Positions 1-12,100 of a stretch of 64,000 nucleotides of DNA are shown piece after piece. The translations under genes and the position numbers were made by a program. Each line of letters opens with the position of its first letter. Within the stretch, counting starts at the first letter, position 1. The notes under the pieces were generated by a model. It saw only the letters and a list, made by a program, of their open reading frames with translations, was not told the origin of the DNA and did not search any database. The stretch is from the NCBI GenBank assembly GCA_021307315.1, contig JAJSPD010000008.1, positions 124,001 through 188,000 on the forward strand. Direction: 5' to 3'. This DNA is from Bisporella sp. PMI_857 (Eukaryota > Ascomycota > Leotiomycetes > Helotiales > Helotiaceae).

Positions 1-895
1 CGCCAAAGACGCCTTTTACAACCTCCTCCGTTCCCTTGACACTTGCAAATTCGCCATTCAAACTTGCTAAATTAACTCTGTGCACAGTCTCTGCATTAAA
101 TTCTCCTCTATCATATGTCGCGCACGCATCGCCAACTAACAAAATATCGCCTTCTTCTTCTACCTCCCCCTTTTCAGTTACCTGCTTCGCATCAGTATCT
201 CACTATACCTAGACACGATCCAACCCAATAACAAATAATCAAGGATCTTCCATCACAAATCGACATGCCAGAGGGCTCCTCAATGCCTCTACTTTCCCTT
301 CATCACCAAGGAGAATGCAAGCCAAGAGAAACAAGAAAGAACTTACCAAGTCCACGACCCTCAAATTATTAGCCATCCGGGTGGTAGTACTAACACATTG
401 ATCCGTCGTCAAGCCATAGATAACTAACCTGTCCAGCCTCAGCAAGTCACTAACAACCAGATACAGGACCTTTATAAAAGAGATGTGAACAGGGAAACCA
501 ACTGCCTAACAAAATTCTCCCGTAAAAACCCCTCCAGACCCGTGCCAACAAACCCAGAATTCACGTTCTTCACAAACACGCGCTCACCCTCCCTCGGCTT
601 CACAAACTCCAGTGCCTCAATCGCGCTCCTCACCACACCATCAACCTCAACCGTCTGGTCGGGGTGCAGCATCGAGTCACGATAGATGCTATGGTGGTGG
701 ATATGACATATCAGCACCTCCTTCCTATTTTCAGCGGATGGGATGGAGGCATTGAACGTCCGGGATGCGGAGAGGAACGCTCGGCATTCGCTTCGAAATC
801 CGGGTTGTTCCTGTTTCCCAGAACGTTGGATGGAGGAAGCCCTTTTGGATATCGATCAGGAGGAGGGCGGTTTTGGTGGTGGCTGCTGATTTCAT
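1..895 (-). CDS. Isochorismatase-family cysteine hydrolase (3' end cut by window edge)
   Basis: Cysteine hydrolases of this family cleave isochorismate, nicotinamide or related amides; the substrate here is not evident. The start at 895 gives a classic N-terminal core strand (ALLLIDIQKGF) with the catalytic Asp. The catalytic-Cys segment VIYGLTTDQCVSTTTRMA follows an intron at 429-502, and LLVGDACATYDRGEFNAETV follows a second intron at 182-346 (donor GTAAGT). Splicing the first intron restores RQLVIYGLTTDQC exactly. Two one-base frame losses near 808 and 779 break the region between the Asp strand and the HIHHHS segment; translation across them in shifted frames still gives family-like sequence (NNPDFEANA, then LSASRTFNAS). 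The reading frame runs off the left edge, so the C-terminus is absent. Family assignment is firm; the exact activity is unknown. Confidence 0.85.
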
Positions 896-1599
896 GGTCA
901 CTGGCAGTTATATTACGGGCTGAACGTCGATGGACTAAAAACACTCATGCAACTTAGCTTTAGAGAAGAGCTGTAGCGAATAAAAGGCGTCTTCGCTCGT
1001 TATAGGATATATATTCTCACGTCTGCGAATGCATAGTGAAGGGAGTACGCCCTTGTGTCATCAAGGAAGTCGATGACAAATACCAGCCTCGCTAAAGCCC
1101 TTCATCCCACCCCGACATAGTACGGCCTAAGCTCAAATAAACCTTCGGGTGAGCACTTGTGAGATTGAAAGTTTTAGAGGCTGTAAGTTTGCCTACCTGG
1201 GTTCAAACGGTTCATGTTCATACGAGAACAATCAGCTAAGCATCACGGTAATGCAAAGAACAAGAAAGGCCCCAAGGAAAGAAATCATTGGTTGAATAGT
1301 GTGATTATGGATGTCGCCTAAAGAGTAAGCGGCGATGTATAGAATGCTACAACCCAGCTATTCACAAAAATAAGGACAACAAAGTTGAATTTCGCACCAA
1401 TATTTTTACCCCTTTCTATCCCTGTCGCACCCTAAGCAATGCAAGGCACAGGGCATATATGAGTATAATACAACACAACCCATTCTGCTCTATTTTTATT
1501 ATTGTCCGAAATTAAACTTTCGCGCTCGAGCTATCCCTCACAGTTGAAAGGCCAGCTTTGAACAAGCTCGGAGCCATGCGATATCTTATATGTTTTTGT
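896..1599. other. Intergenic, no gene seen
   Basis: This is the 5' flank of the cysteine hydrolase and the 3' flank of the CCCH gene. I see no coding sequence, tRNA or repeat here. Confidence 0.5.
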
Positions 1600-3507
1600 T
1601 TAATCGTAGTCAGCGTATAAATCCCTGCGAAGATTCTTGATAATTGTTCCGGGAGGATGGTCATCTGATCCAAATTTGCAACTATATGCAGTACAAACAA
1701 GCTATACCAAATCAGTCACTGAAGTCAGAACTCAAAATAGGGCAAGATGATAGTCCCAATGCCCATTCAAGGGATAAAGATATACAAATGTTGGCTTACC
1801 TGCTTTCCAGATAGAATCACGCTCGGGCAATGATGTCCATAGATACAAAGCTCCAAATCGCATTCCTGGCCACTGGTGCAAGGGTTTGAGTCTGGTCAAA
1901 AAGGCGATGGCTTTTCAAATCTTCTTCCGTGGCTTTATGTTTATGTTCAAAACAGCAGGAATCACCTTTAGCGCAGGGGCCGCGAAGGTAATGATTATTG
2001 CAAAGCTTGCTGTTACCTGTCCGATGTTTTATTTTCTCGAGTACCTGTAATTCGTTAACCTTAGCTTGAGTATCATAGCTATAACGAACAGATATTGATA
2101 CATACCGCAGGACTAACTGTAATAGTAGGATCTAATCCACGTGGACCAGGAACCCAAGCTGGTTTTGCAGAAGCAAGGGTAGGTGTACCTTTCTTGACAT
2201 TTACAACAGCAACCCCATTTTTTGTAATAACGGGTGACGCTGACCGAGCCGGAGCAATAGAGGTAACGCCAGCCCAGGTACTCGGCGCAGGTGATGAGTT
2301 TCCAACACGCTCGGTTAACTTATTGAGGCGAAATATATCATTGAAGCTGATGAAAATCAGTAACTGATATGTAGTAACGAATGGAAACAGAGAACAAGGA
2401 GGGTATGTGGCGTGCGAGATCCAGAAAGCCTACTTTATTATTTGAATGCCTGTTGCCACAAGCTCTTTAACAACTTTAGGACCCTCCATTATCGTAACTA
2501 TATCGCGTTCTTCGGGTTTGATAACTTCATCTAGGAACTATTTTGAGCAGGGTCAGCTATTGTTATATTGGGAGGCCAGTATGTTGATTATGATATTACT
2601 CACAGGAGCGTATCCAGCGTCATGTGAGATCCCTAATAGAATTTGTTTGCAATTATAATTTCGAAGGTGCCAACGAGTAAGTTCTGCAAAGTATCAGTCA
2701 TGCCATCCCAAAATTCGATGGAGCTTCGAGCATATATGCGTAAGTCGTAGAATTTAGCAAACCCCACGCGTGCAGACAGAGCCAAGCATACCTTTGATCT
2801 TTGAATCCGCCCTCTCTTTACCGTGGCCAACGTCAATAAAGTTGAAGCTCGCCTTGCCTTGTGTAAATCCAACACAAATCCTCTAAAGCTCTCCAAATCC
2901 TCTAGGCACCCATCTCTCAGCATCGCATTTGCAAGGCCGTGCTGGTTAGCGTAAACATTTGCAATAACCTCGACCTCTCCCTCAAACCCCCACAATGTTC
3001 CAGCACTGCATTCCTCAGTTGTGCAGCAGCTTGTTTGCCACCTTCCACACCGAGTTTTATGAGGTTGTCGTTGAAGACCATACCATCACCATCGATAAGG
3101 ACCTGGATATACGGGTTCTTCTCCATACTGGCCTTGCTGAAATTCATGTGTTGGGTTGCGATGTTGAGTTTTTGTTGGAGCTCTCGTCTGGAGCGACGGG
3201 CATCTTCGAGGTCGAGGTTTGCATCTTGGATTTCTTTTCGTAGGTGATCGTTTTCGTCGCGAAGTTCTCGTTCAATACGTTCACAGTATATCAAAAGATC
3301 CTAGAAAATCTCGCATTAGCATAAATGTAGCTCGTGGAAAACATCGTAGATCTGGAGCTTTGGGTACGCTGTTGGGAGACGTTTCTACCACCAAGTCCTA
3401 CAGAATAATACCAACAAGAAGGAATGTACCTTGATTAACTCATCTGAAGTATCCCTTTGAGCAACCATACCGTGAAATCTCGCCACAAAATCCAATACTG
3501 CCGTCAT
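1600..3507 (-). CDS. Tandem CCCH zinc-finger protein with fungal DUF7923-type domain
   Basis: Fungal protein of a family with an N-terminal coiled coil, a central domain of unknown function and C-terminal CCCH fingers; RNA binding is likely from the fingers, but the role is not established. Start at 3507 (MTAVLDFVARFHG). Introns are 3301-3429, 2684-2791, 2538-2603, 2347-2433, 2045-2105 and 1702-1799; each junction keeps frame. A charged coiled coil (ERELRDENDHLRKEIQDANL) precedes the domain core (IQVLIDGDGMVFNDNLIKLG; KQILLGISHDAGYAP). A linker ends WVPGPRGLDPTITV. Finger 1 is CNNHYLRGPCAKGDSCCFEH; a second Cys/His cluster (CDLELCIYGHHC, then CTAYSCKFGSDDH) follows. Frame breaks lie at a G run (2987-2991), near 2885, at an A run (1912-1915) and near 1881. 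Protein would be about 430-450 residues. Confidence 0.85.
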
Positions 3508-4809
3508 TTTGAACTTATTTTGCGTTGTAACAGCTTTGAAGCTCTCCACCAAAAAAATTCGCGTGTGAACTTGGGTAGTTTTCCAGGTGACGCGTTTCCC
3601 TGCAAAAGTGGAGTGATCCTTCACAGGTCCAAATATCCCATATAATTATAGAGCTTGATGATTGTGAGTGGCGTGAGATCGAAGTGGCTTGTGGAGAAGA
3701 AGAAGATGAGAGAAGGTCAAGGATAAATGACAGCTTTGAAACCAGCACAGTGTGGTGTCTCGGCTGGGAGCCGCCACTGCTAGCTGATTCTTTGAAGCCC
3801 ACCTGTCCACCATGCAATACCATGCCGCAATTATTTTAGTCAACTCGAACCTGCAGTGTATAAATCTTCTAACATAGGTCTAAAGGTCATGGATTGCTTG
3901 GAAGCAAATAACCTATATCATCACGATCAATCAGAGCCGAGTTTTCGCGGTATCACGTGCATCGACGTATGTCTCAGACGCTTCTTAGATATCGGCGTAT
4001 AGACCAACACTAGGAGATGATGATCTAATCTAAACTTGACTCCTCTAGATCTAGATGCTAGCTGAATGTTCCCAGCTGCGGTACTACGAACCCAACATGA
4101 AAGTATGTTGTGCTTTTGCCAATATGCAGATCAACTCTTTCTCTCACCAACTACTTCGGCGGCATCGTTATGTGAAACAATGCAGCTGCACTATATTAAA
4201 GTGTGCTGATATCTCTCCTTATTGAAAAAGAGGTCTAATAATGGTCAGTATTCTCAGAATGATCTATATAGCAGAAAAGTATGCTCTCCGAATGGATCTA
4301 GAAATCTCCGAGCACCATTGCTATGAGTGAAATATCGCATTTACTACTAGGGCTCAGAAAATGACAAGTTTACGAAGCAAAGAGTCCGAAGCCGGAGGAT
4401 TCTGGTCTTCATTGATGATATACGGAAGAATTCGGCATCTGCATCTCTATTATACATTTATACCATGTTATGCCCGTCATGCATTCAACGCCTAGAGATC
4501 TGAAATGAAAACTAGTATCGTTCGTCTTACACGCTGCACCTGCGAGAGGTGAGTCTCCTCCACTCCAAACCACAGTTGTTGGTGTCAAGGGCTTCCAAAT
4601 GCTAATTTCTGTACGCAGACTCTGTCTAGTTTGCACAATAGTTTTGTATAGGGGATATCAAGGATATCCTCCAAGGGGATGAGAAACAATCAAAGGAAAG
4701 GAGAACATCACAGATGCTATGGCTCTTCTCCTATCTCGTATGAGCTCACTGGTCTAATCCATTCAGATAAACGAAAAACAGTACCTAGTGCCGCGAATAC
4801 TTGCAACAC
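3508..4809. other. Intergenic, no gene seen
   Basis: This is the upstream flank of the CCCH gene and the 3' flank of the methyltransferase. Only short open frames with no family resemblance occur here. Confidence 0.45.
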
Positions 4810-7004
4810 CTAGAACGGTGCAGCATTCCGTCGTCTCTCCGCCTCATCCGTCTTCTCCAAGTGTTTCCGAATATTCTCAAAGTGAATCTTCGCCATGGAG
4901 GAAGGATACACATTTCCGATGAGCTTGTTATTGACGATGTTCTTTTCGCTTGGGAAGATATGATGAGATGGCACGCCTTGCAAACCTGCAAGCTCAGTCG
5001 GCGTTAACTTTCTTAGACCACTAGGATGACCAAGAACACGGTTATCTTTCGTAAGTCCTGCTGTGCAGATGGTGGGTGTTTGCATTGCATCATCCCAGAC
5101 TGGGTATCTTCTGCCTGTGGTGGCTGCACGAACATTGTGGCTTGGTGCATTCTGAGGGATCTGGCGTAGCACATCTTTGGCAGTGGTGAGCGGCTTCAAC
5201 CCATCAAAACGATTCTCGGAATGTGTATAGGCTGGAAACTCAGGTAGTGTCTCACCAGGTCTAAAATATAGTCAACTTAGCACTTGAATATGGATGGACA
5301 AGACTTACGCAGCAGCATACATCAGCAACCGTCGTCTTCGCTGAGGCAAGCCATCCTTGTGGAATTCTCGCACCTGCCAAGAGACGGAGTATCCGAGGTC
5401 AGTAAATTGACTCAAGAACATGTTGAAATCCAACTCAAATTCGTTCCACAAAAAGCCGAATGTCTGCTCGGAATGGACGATGCGAGCCCTGGTAAGCTTG
5501 ACTAGTGGTTAACACAGAATGATGCCGCATAGTTGTCTGCATCGTTAGGGCATGTGCCTCGCGCTTGGGTGTGGTTAGGACTGAAGTACTGACATGGGCA
5601 GCTTATATGGAGTACATCCACAAGATGAGAGCGGCGTTCCTCCAATGAGCTTACACAGAATGAGTGCACTGTCATCTTGTGAAATTTGGTGCTCGGAAAG
5701 TTTACTTTATATGTCTTTTCAGCTTCGTCCCACGAATCGAAGGCATACTTGACCTCGAGGCCAGCAGCTTGTGCGCCTCTTGAGGTGCCTCCACAGCCAC
5801 AGACTAGCAAAGCAGTTATATTAGCAAGTATCCTATACTATAGAGTTCAATACTTACAAGTATCAAAGAGAGTATACTTTCTGGCTTTCTCACCAAGGAA
5901 CTCAACCTCATCGTCCTTTCGAGAGTTCGTTCCTGCACGCCATTGACGTCGTTGTGCCGTGGATGATTTTCCTAAGCCTGGCCCGCACTCTGCTTCGAAA
6001 AGAGGGCGTAATGTATAACTATAGAAGTTTGCTGTTCCAGGGTTGATATTGTGTGCTCGCCTCTCCAAAGCGTTCTTATATTTGCGTATAAACATCCATC
6101 GTAACACAAGGACGTCGTTCTTTTCAACCCATATCATCTTTTCTTTATGAGTACCGATGGCAGGGACATATGCGCGATCGTATCTCAATTCTGGGGCTTC
6201 TTGAATAGTCTTATTGGTAAAATTAACTCTCCGGATATTGATGACTTCCTTCAAAGAAATTTCTCTTACAGACTGCTCTAGCATAGGTCTTGGGTCGTCC
6301 ATGTCAACTTCATGCAGATATGCCAACTCATTCTTCGTGTTCTTTCCTCTTTCCAGCTTTCCACCAAGGTGTTTTATCCTTGTGGACTCCCAGCCTCGTA
6401 AAGTGATGCTGTCATCTCTGGTATCCTTCACGATGCACTTAATCGTCAGGAAGTTCCCATCTGCGATCTCAACTACCTTTTTCTGCTTGAGAGTCCAGAC
6501 ACCCCAGTTGCAAGTCTCAAGAGAGGTCAAGGGCCAGACTAGTGGTGGGTTGCGAGTGGGAATAACGCCGCGTTGAGATCTTGGTTGTCGAAACAACTGC
6601 TCTTCAACTTTTGCTTCTAGCTCCTCCACAGCGATGTTACCAGGAATATGCTCAATCTTAAGATCAGTAATCGATTCTTCGATTATGAGGTCTTCATCTT
6701 CCAGGTTGATCACCTCGCGGCATGGATCAGTCGGGCTCTGGGGTTCCTGAAGTTCACCATGGCCGGTAAGATCGATGCACATCTTATCACCAGCCAATGT
6801 TTGGTCTTCTGTACTGTTCTCCGAAGGTGGCTTGGCAGCGCTTGGATTATTATCGCCAGTCAGATCAATGAGCTTGTCTGGATCAGGTGACAATGTGTGC
6901 GACGAAGCTTGAGATAGTGATGGAGAAGCCTGTGAAAAAGCACCGACTGATCTAAAGGAGGAAGCGGACACCCCATGGTCAGGAATGGTGCAGTCCTGCC
7001 CCAT
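4810..7004 (-). CDS. RID: RID/Masc1-type DNA (cytosine-5) methyltransferase
   Basis: Putative nuclear cytosine methyltransferase of the fungal clade required for repeat-induced point mutation (RID) or premeiotic methylation (Masc1). Exons are 7004-5858, 5803-5309 and 5260-4810, about 697 residues. An N-terminal half of roughly 385 residues lacks catalytic motifs and may hold a BAH-like fold. The catalytic half has motif I (DTFCGCGGTSRGAQAAGL, formed across the first splice), the PCQ loop with the nucleophile Cys (HISCPCQYFSPNHT), EQT where most C5 methyltransferases have ENV (VHSEQTFGFL), the QRRRR motif (KDGLPQRRRRLLMYA), the target-recognition end LTPTELAGLQGVP and a GNVYPSSMA tail. EQT is the known mark of RID/Masc1. 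One base appears lost near 5508, between FCVN and LVKLTRARIVHSEQT. Family call is strong; RID rather than another DMTA member is inferred. Confidence 0.88.
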
Positions 7005-8921
7005 GGCGATGGATTTCTTGGGCCGTAGGTAGACTTGTATCCAGGAAGATTTAGCAAAGAAGTAATAGTGGCTGGCTAACTTTTGCTCAGCAACTGACTT
7101 GAGGCTGTGGTTATCTTGTGGTCAGATGTGTGCACGAGTTGGCCTAGAGCCTGGTAGTCGGATGAGAAAGTTGAAAGCTCAGTATTACTTTTTCATGTGA
7201 TGATATTGAAGAATGAAGCCTGATAAAGCCCACCAATATGGAAGTGAATCAGAAGCAAGCCTTTTAGCCGTAACGAGACTGCTGTGGTGGACGAGACTCG
7301 CCAAAAGTGAGAATTTTACTCGACTGAGCCTCCAAAAGTTGAGGAAACAGGTTCGTCAGCTCTAGCAGCGCTCGGTCGAGCTACAATATCGGTCTTTCAT
7401 GTATTCCTTAAATATAATGGAGAGGGGCACGAGGAGTAAGCGATGGTGTGAAAACTGTGGGCTTCGAAGAAATGTTTGTTTTAGTTACAAGAGAATAGAA
7501 CTTTGACTCTGGCTAGGAGCCAGAAAACTTTGGATTCACTTTGGGGTAAACGGTAAACGAGTAAGGCTAAAAATGCCCTGTGGCACAAGTATTAGTGAAT
7601 AAGTCACCAAGGACTGCCACTTCAACAGTTGGACTTGCTTATGGCCATCTCGCCTTCCACTAGCATTTCAACAAGTATATCTCACTATATGGATGTCCAT
7701 TCTTGAACCGCCTCGCTAGAAAGTACGTTAATTCGTTTTCAGTATACGTTATACATCGGGGTCGCAAATTTTATGGAGTATAAAGCACCGCTTTTTGACA
7801 TTCAGCTTAGCCATGAGTTTGCTTCTATCCACACTACGAACGTTAACCAATAGAGTGTAAGCACCGATTATGAGAAATGACAAGTCATTTTCTAAGCTGT
7901 TTGATACATCGAGAGAAGAGGAATAGCCTGTACATCCCCCCCTTGAGGTTGCACATACCAAGGCAGTTGGCTATTACCTTGTCACCATTTAACGTGTTTC
8001 TAGTGATGACTTCAGTATTACCAGTACATTGTGCACTATCATTATTGGAAGTGGTGTCAGGTTCCTCTCTGAATGTAAAGCATTTACATGCGTGAGAGCA
8101 TTAAGAACTATCCAAGCAAAAGGGCCCAGATGAGTGGTTTGAATCTGAGAATTGTCGTTGAGTAACAAAGCCTTGGCGGCCTTGAAAGATCTGTGTTTGA
8201 ATGTCAGTTTGATACATACGCTTCACGGACTTAATGCCTTGCAGACTTCATAATATATTTTGAACCAGTCTTGAGCGGTACAAGACTTCCACATCCAAGG
8301 ACCAATTTCTTAAATAGATGAAATGTAATGGAATTGATAGTTTGCTTTAACAAATTCTGACAAAACCCTTCCCTCGCACGATCATCAAAGTCGGAACCTC
8401 AATTATATTAAGCATAAATGCTTAAGTATACAAGTTTCTATCATTCTGTCGCATCGGAAAGGCTTTCAATACCCGGGTAATAGCTGGCATGGTGTTTTCG
8501 TTTTGCAATACTTTTCCTTTTACGGACATGTGTTATCCAACAAGATAGCATGTTAGAAGTTCAAGAGCGTAGACTGAAGGTTCTCAATTTGGCTCCCGAG
8601 ATCAGGCACCATTTCCAGCTTTTCGGAAGATCAAAGTGGCACTTGATGTCAATAACCAACTTCGTACTGACAAGCTGAACTGGTAGCTAACAATATGTAT
8701 AATTCCGAAAGCATTCTTGGAGGAGGGGTGCTGGAGTGATAAAGTACATGCTTCGGCACCTGCGATTGCACGAACAAGATTCACAACAATTTGGGGCGAG
8801 TTAGCTTTGTTGCTAATATTGCAAGGATCCTGAAATGTTGGATAATGCGAGCATTTTGATGTTCTTCATCTGTAGATATTTCTAACTGAACTAACTAGAG
8901 TCATCCTGACTATAGCTATTT
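7005..8921. other. Intergenic, no gene seen
   Basis: Nearly 2 kb between the methyltransferase start and the SRP19 stop. I find no open frame with family features, no RNA gene and no repeat. It probably contains the methyltransferase promoter. Confidence 0.45.
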
Positions 8922-9833
8922 TTACTTCTTTTTCTTATCCTTTTTCTCTTTCTTCACGGGCTGGCCGCCGCCACCACCAGCAGGACCAGCACCTCCCATC
9001 AAGGCACTCATATCTGGCATGCCAGGCGGCATCTGCCCACCACTTTGCTGCATCTCTTGCATCATTTGTTTCAAGAAATCATCGCTGACACCGCCTCCAG
9101 TCAACGCAGGACTGAAGTATGGTAGAATTGTTCCCATCTTCCATGCCTTTCCTTTCGGTGCTGCTGGTTCTGGATATGGTTTCTTGGAATCGGGCATAGG
9201 GAACCCTGGTATCCTTACACTCATAGCATGTGCTGGTGTTGCTGGATTTGCAAGAAGGTGTTTTGAAATGAGTGTGTATAAATGATGCTCTACAGACATG
9301 TTTTCAGCTCCAATTCCCTCGCCAATTTATCGATTAGCAGACTCACTGTTCTTGACCTTTCCTGAGCCCTTAACCCTAACTTTTACCCTTCCTGGATTTG
9401 ACCAATCTTTAGGATGCATCTTATTTGGCTCAAACACGGTATCCAACTTCAACACTGTACAAGCTGCCACAATTTCTCTCGCCAATGGATTCTCCACCGC
9501 CATCTCAACACCTACCCGTCTTCCCTCCGCCCTCGTCCTCCTCCTATCAAAGTATATTGGATAAAGGCATTGAAAATTCTTATACTTGTCCGCATCCGGC
9601 GCTGTCGCGTTCTGAAACCCTGGTAGGATTTGTTCTCTGGATATATTGCTGGGGTTGATTAGGGAGGATTGAGCTTGTGCTTGAGAAGGTCGGGGTTTTG
9701 GTGCGGAGGGTACGCGTCGTTTGATGATTTCCCGCTCATCAAATTCAGTGGGATCTAGGTCGGAGATGTTACCCTCCGAAGGATCACTGTCTAGGTCGCT
9801 GTCGCTGACTTCTTCTACTCGTGCTCGAGACAT
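8922..9833 (-). CDS. SRP19: Signal recognition particle subunit SRP19 (Sec65)
   Basis: SRP19 binds SRP RNA and helps SRP54 load during co-translational targeting to the ER; it is assembled in the nucleolus and acts in the cytosol. Exons are 9833-9347 and 9289-8922 with a 57-bp intron (GTGAGT donor, GTAG acceptor); splicing creates KNKHHLYTLISKHLL. The protein is about 284 residues. An acidic N-terminus (residues 1-30) leads to the RNA-binding core: KNFQCLYPIYFDRRRTRAEG, AVENPLAREIVAAC and MHPKDWSNPGRVKV. The C-terminus is a Met/Gly/Pro-rich stretch ending in a lysine tail. It is one of the few genes in this window with no frame break. Confidence 0.95.
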
Positions 9834-10259
9834 TGTGGTTATTGAGTTACTGTTGCAGCCGTGAAGTGGGGTTATTGGTGGGGTGAAGTGATTGAAGCGA
9901 GGCTTAGAAACGTGACAGTTCTTGGCATTCAACCATGTTAGGTTATAGTTCAGTTGGCTAGTTGTAATATTAACCTTAGAATAAGAATTATCGCAGCGAC
10001 AAGAATAGTTTTAGGGAATAAGAACCAAATATTATTAACAACATTGACATGGATAGGTGTACGCGTTCATCGGAACAATATATTGCGTCAAACTTGTAGC
10101 CAGCACAACACATGCTCAAATGGAAAACAGCATACCTAGCGAGGTAGCTTTTAGCTAGTCATTATATACAGCATATTGCGTTGTTGTTGTTCATCAAAAT
10201 CATACATACATCGCAAAATATATAGCTCACGCTCTAAGGTATCTTTCAAGAGGCAGTTA
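9834..10259. other. Intergenic, no gene seen
   Basis: Short spacer between the SRP19 start and the PEX22-like stop. Nothing else is supported here. Confidence 0.45.
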
Positions 10260-11663
10260 TTAATCCCTGTTTTGCACCCGCCTTGCCCAATCATCTCCCA
10301 CACGAGTTGCCTCCACGACTACAACCCCTCTACCACGCCCAACCCTGTCTTCCTTCTGCCACCATTGCTCAACCTCCTTGGGTGCCTGCTCAGCTTCAGA
10401 CTCGCTATCAGCAAGACCTCCAGAACCTCGTTCAGCACCAACTACCACCACTACATCTTGTCGGAGCCAAGTTTGAAGATGCGTGATAACCTCACCAGTT
10501 GGTCCAGCTAAGTATCCCTGTAGATATACAGTATCGGGGTTAAGATGACGCAGGATATGAACGTGCCCATTATGAGTAGTGAATGGAAGAACCATGGTCT
10601 CTTTCTCTACCAAAGCTAGCCCCTGTGCATATATGGCATTGAAAGCCGGTGAGTTGGATGCAGTACTCCTGACTCATTAGTTGAGGTCCCAAACGGAATT
10701 TATACTACGTACAATGTCTTGCTAACTTCTTCGGTGGGTGTCTGAGCTTGCTCGTGGCCAATATTTGAGAAGGAGGAGCTCAACGATCCTGGCGGCTTGG
10801 AAGTAGCCTATAATTCCAAGTTAGCGATGTTCTGAGGTCGCCAAATTTAACAACAATTAAATCACTGCACAAGTTGTGTTCTGTACATACATCAAGTGGA
10901 TGCTCTTTCAGCCCTGGTGCGTAAATAAGGACGAAGAGCCGAATCTTGGAGAAATCGGTGCTGCGAGGTAGATGTGAGAGTATGGATGCATGTTCGACAA
11001 ATATGTCATCTTCATCCATCTGTCCATCCTCATTTGTATCCGCAGAAACCACAATCGCCACTGTCTTCCTCTTGCCATTCACAACGGTACTCTTGGAGTT
11101 GCTGCTACCCCAGCCTCGCTGGCGGATCGCAGTTCGATGCCAGACGCAGCTGCTGGACCGGATCTGCACGCCGACTCTCCACCTCCTCAGACCAAAGATT
11201 ATGATCCCTATATGCGTTCTTATCTTCTTCTCTAATGGATGAGAGCGCACTTCCAACCACAGCGCCAGCTGCCGCAACACCAGCTGCAACACTTCTGCTT
11301 GCGCCTTCCATAAATTGTTGTGGGCTTGGAGTCCTCCTCAAGGCGCCAGACATGCGCGCCATATAGCTCTGCGATTCTTCTGGTCGATGTTGAGTTGTAC
11401 CATAAGCTACCTCTCCCGGGCGCACATCTGCGTAAGATGGCGGTCCTGTTCTAACACTTCTATCAGGATTTCTGCCATATGGACGGACCGTCGTCTCTCC
11501 GAGGCCGATCCTCCTCATCGTCATCATTTCGTTCACTCCAAATCCATGCTGCGATTCCAACGGTTGCAACTGTTACGGTCAGAACCAGAGGAACCCAGTA
11601 GGATAATGCGCCTCGTGAGTTATTATTCCTGCGCGCATTGCGCTCGTATCTATCGTAAGACAT
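10260..11663 (-). CDS. PEX22-like peroxin, membrane-anchored (frame-broken)
   Basis: Matches my memory of a conserved fungal protein annotated as Peroxin-22-like; in yeast Pex22 anchors the ubiquitin-conjugating enzyme Pex4 at the peroxisome. The N-terminus MSYDRYERNARRN precedes one membrane helix (YWVPLVLTVTVATVGIAAWI, residues about 22-41). Then come YMARMSGALRRTPSPQQF, a Gly/Ala-rich segment, a second domain with KTVAIVVSADT and HASILSHLPRSTDFSKIRLF, and a C-terminal part with VEKETMVLPFTTHNGHVHIL and RVGRGRGVVVVEATRVGDDW. Introns are 10808-10890 and 10669-10712. Frames change between the Asp/Glu-rich stretch near 11500 and SYADVRPGE, and at a GGGG run at 11107-11112. The PEX22 name depends on recall of the family; the conserved fungal protein call is firmer. 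Confidence 0.7.
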
Positions 11664-12100
11664 TTAGAACGATATGTGCATTTCAGTTGCCCCTCCAGCC
11701 GTCATTTGAAAAGATAAATATCAAGAAATGCAAGGTGGCTGGCGCATGAAGGTAATCCCGAGGCTGGGGGATCTTTCTGTTGACATTGCGGTTACCAGCG
11801 CGACCCGCGAAACAATGATCCTTGTAATGGTTTCACGTGATACAACCACGTATGACTAATTTTTGGAGATGTGTGAACCTTGGGAAAATTATATACACAC
11901 TTTCGCACCAAAAATTTCTTCCGCCTTGATACTAGTCTGTTGCTTTTACTATATCAAAACACTTGAAATCAGGCTGTAGATACTTACGATATAATTTTCT
12001 ACAAGAATTAATTAGATATAGAAGCCACATATCCTGGCAATCACCCTCTTGCTTATTCTCGGCATCCTCGAATCTCCATAATCACAGACACACTGTCACC
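11664..12100. promoter_or_regulatory. Shared promoter region between divergent genes
   Basis: A spacer of 437 bp separates the divergent starts of the PEX22-like gene (minus) and GCD1 (plus), so both promoters must lie here or overlap. A palindromic CACGTG E-box is present at 11834-11839, and a pyrimidine-rich leader precedes the GCD1 ATG. Regulation through the E-box is a guess. Confidence 0.4.
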
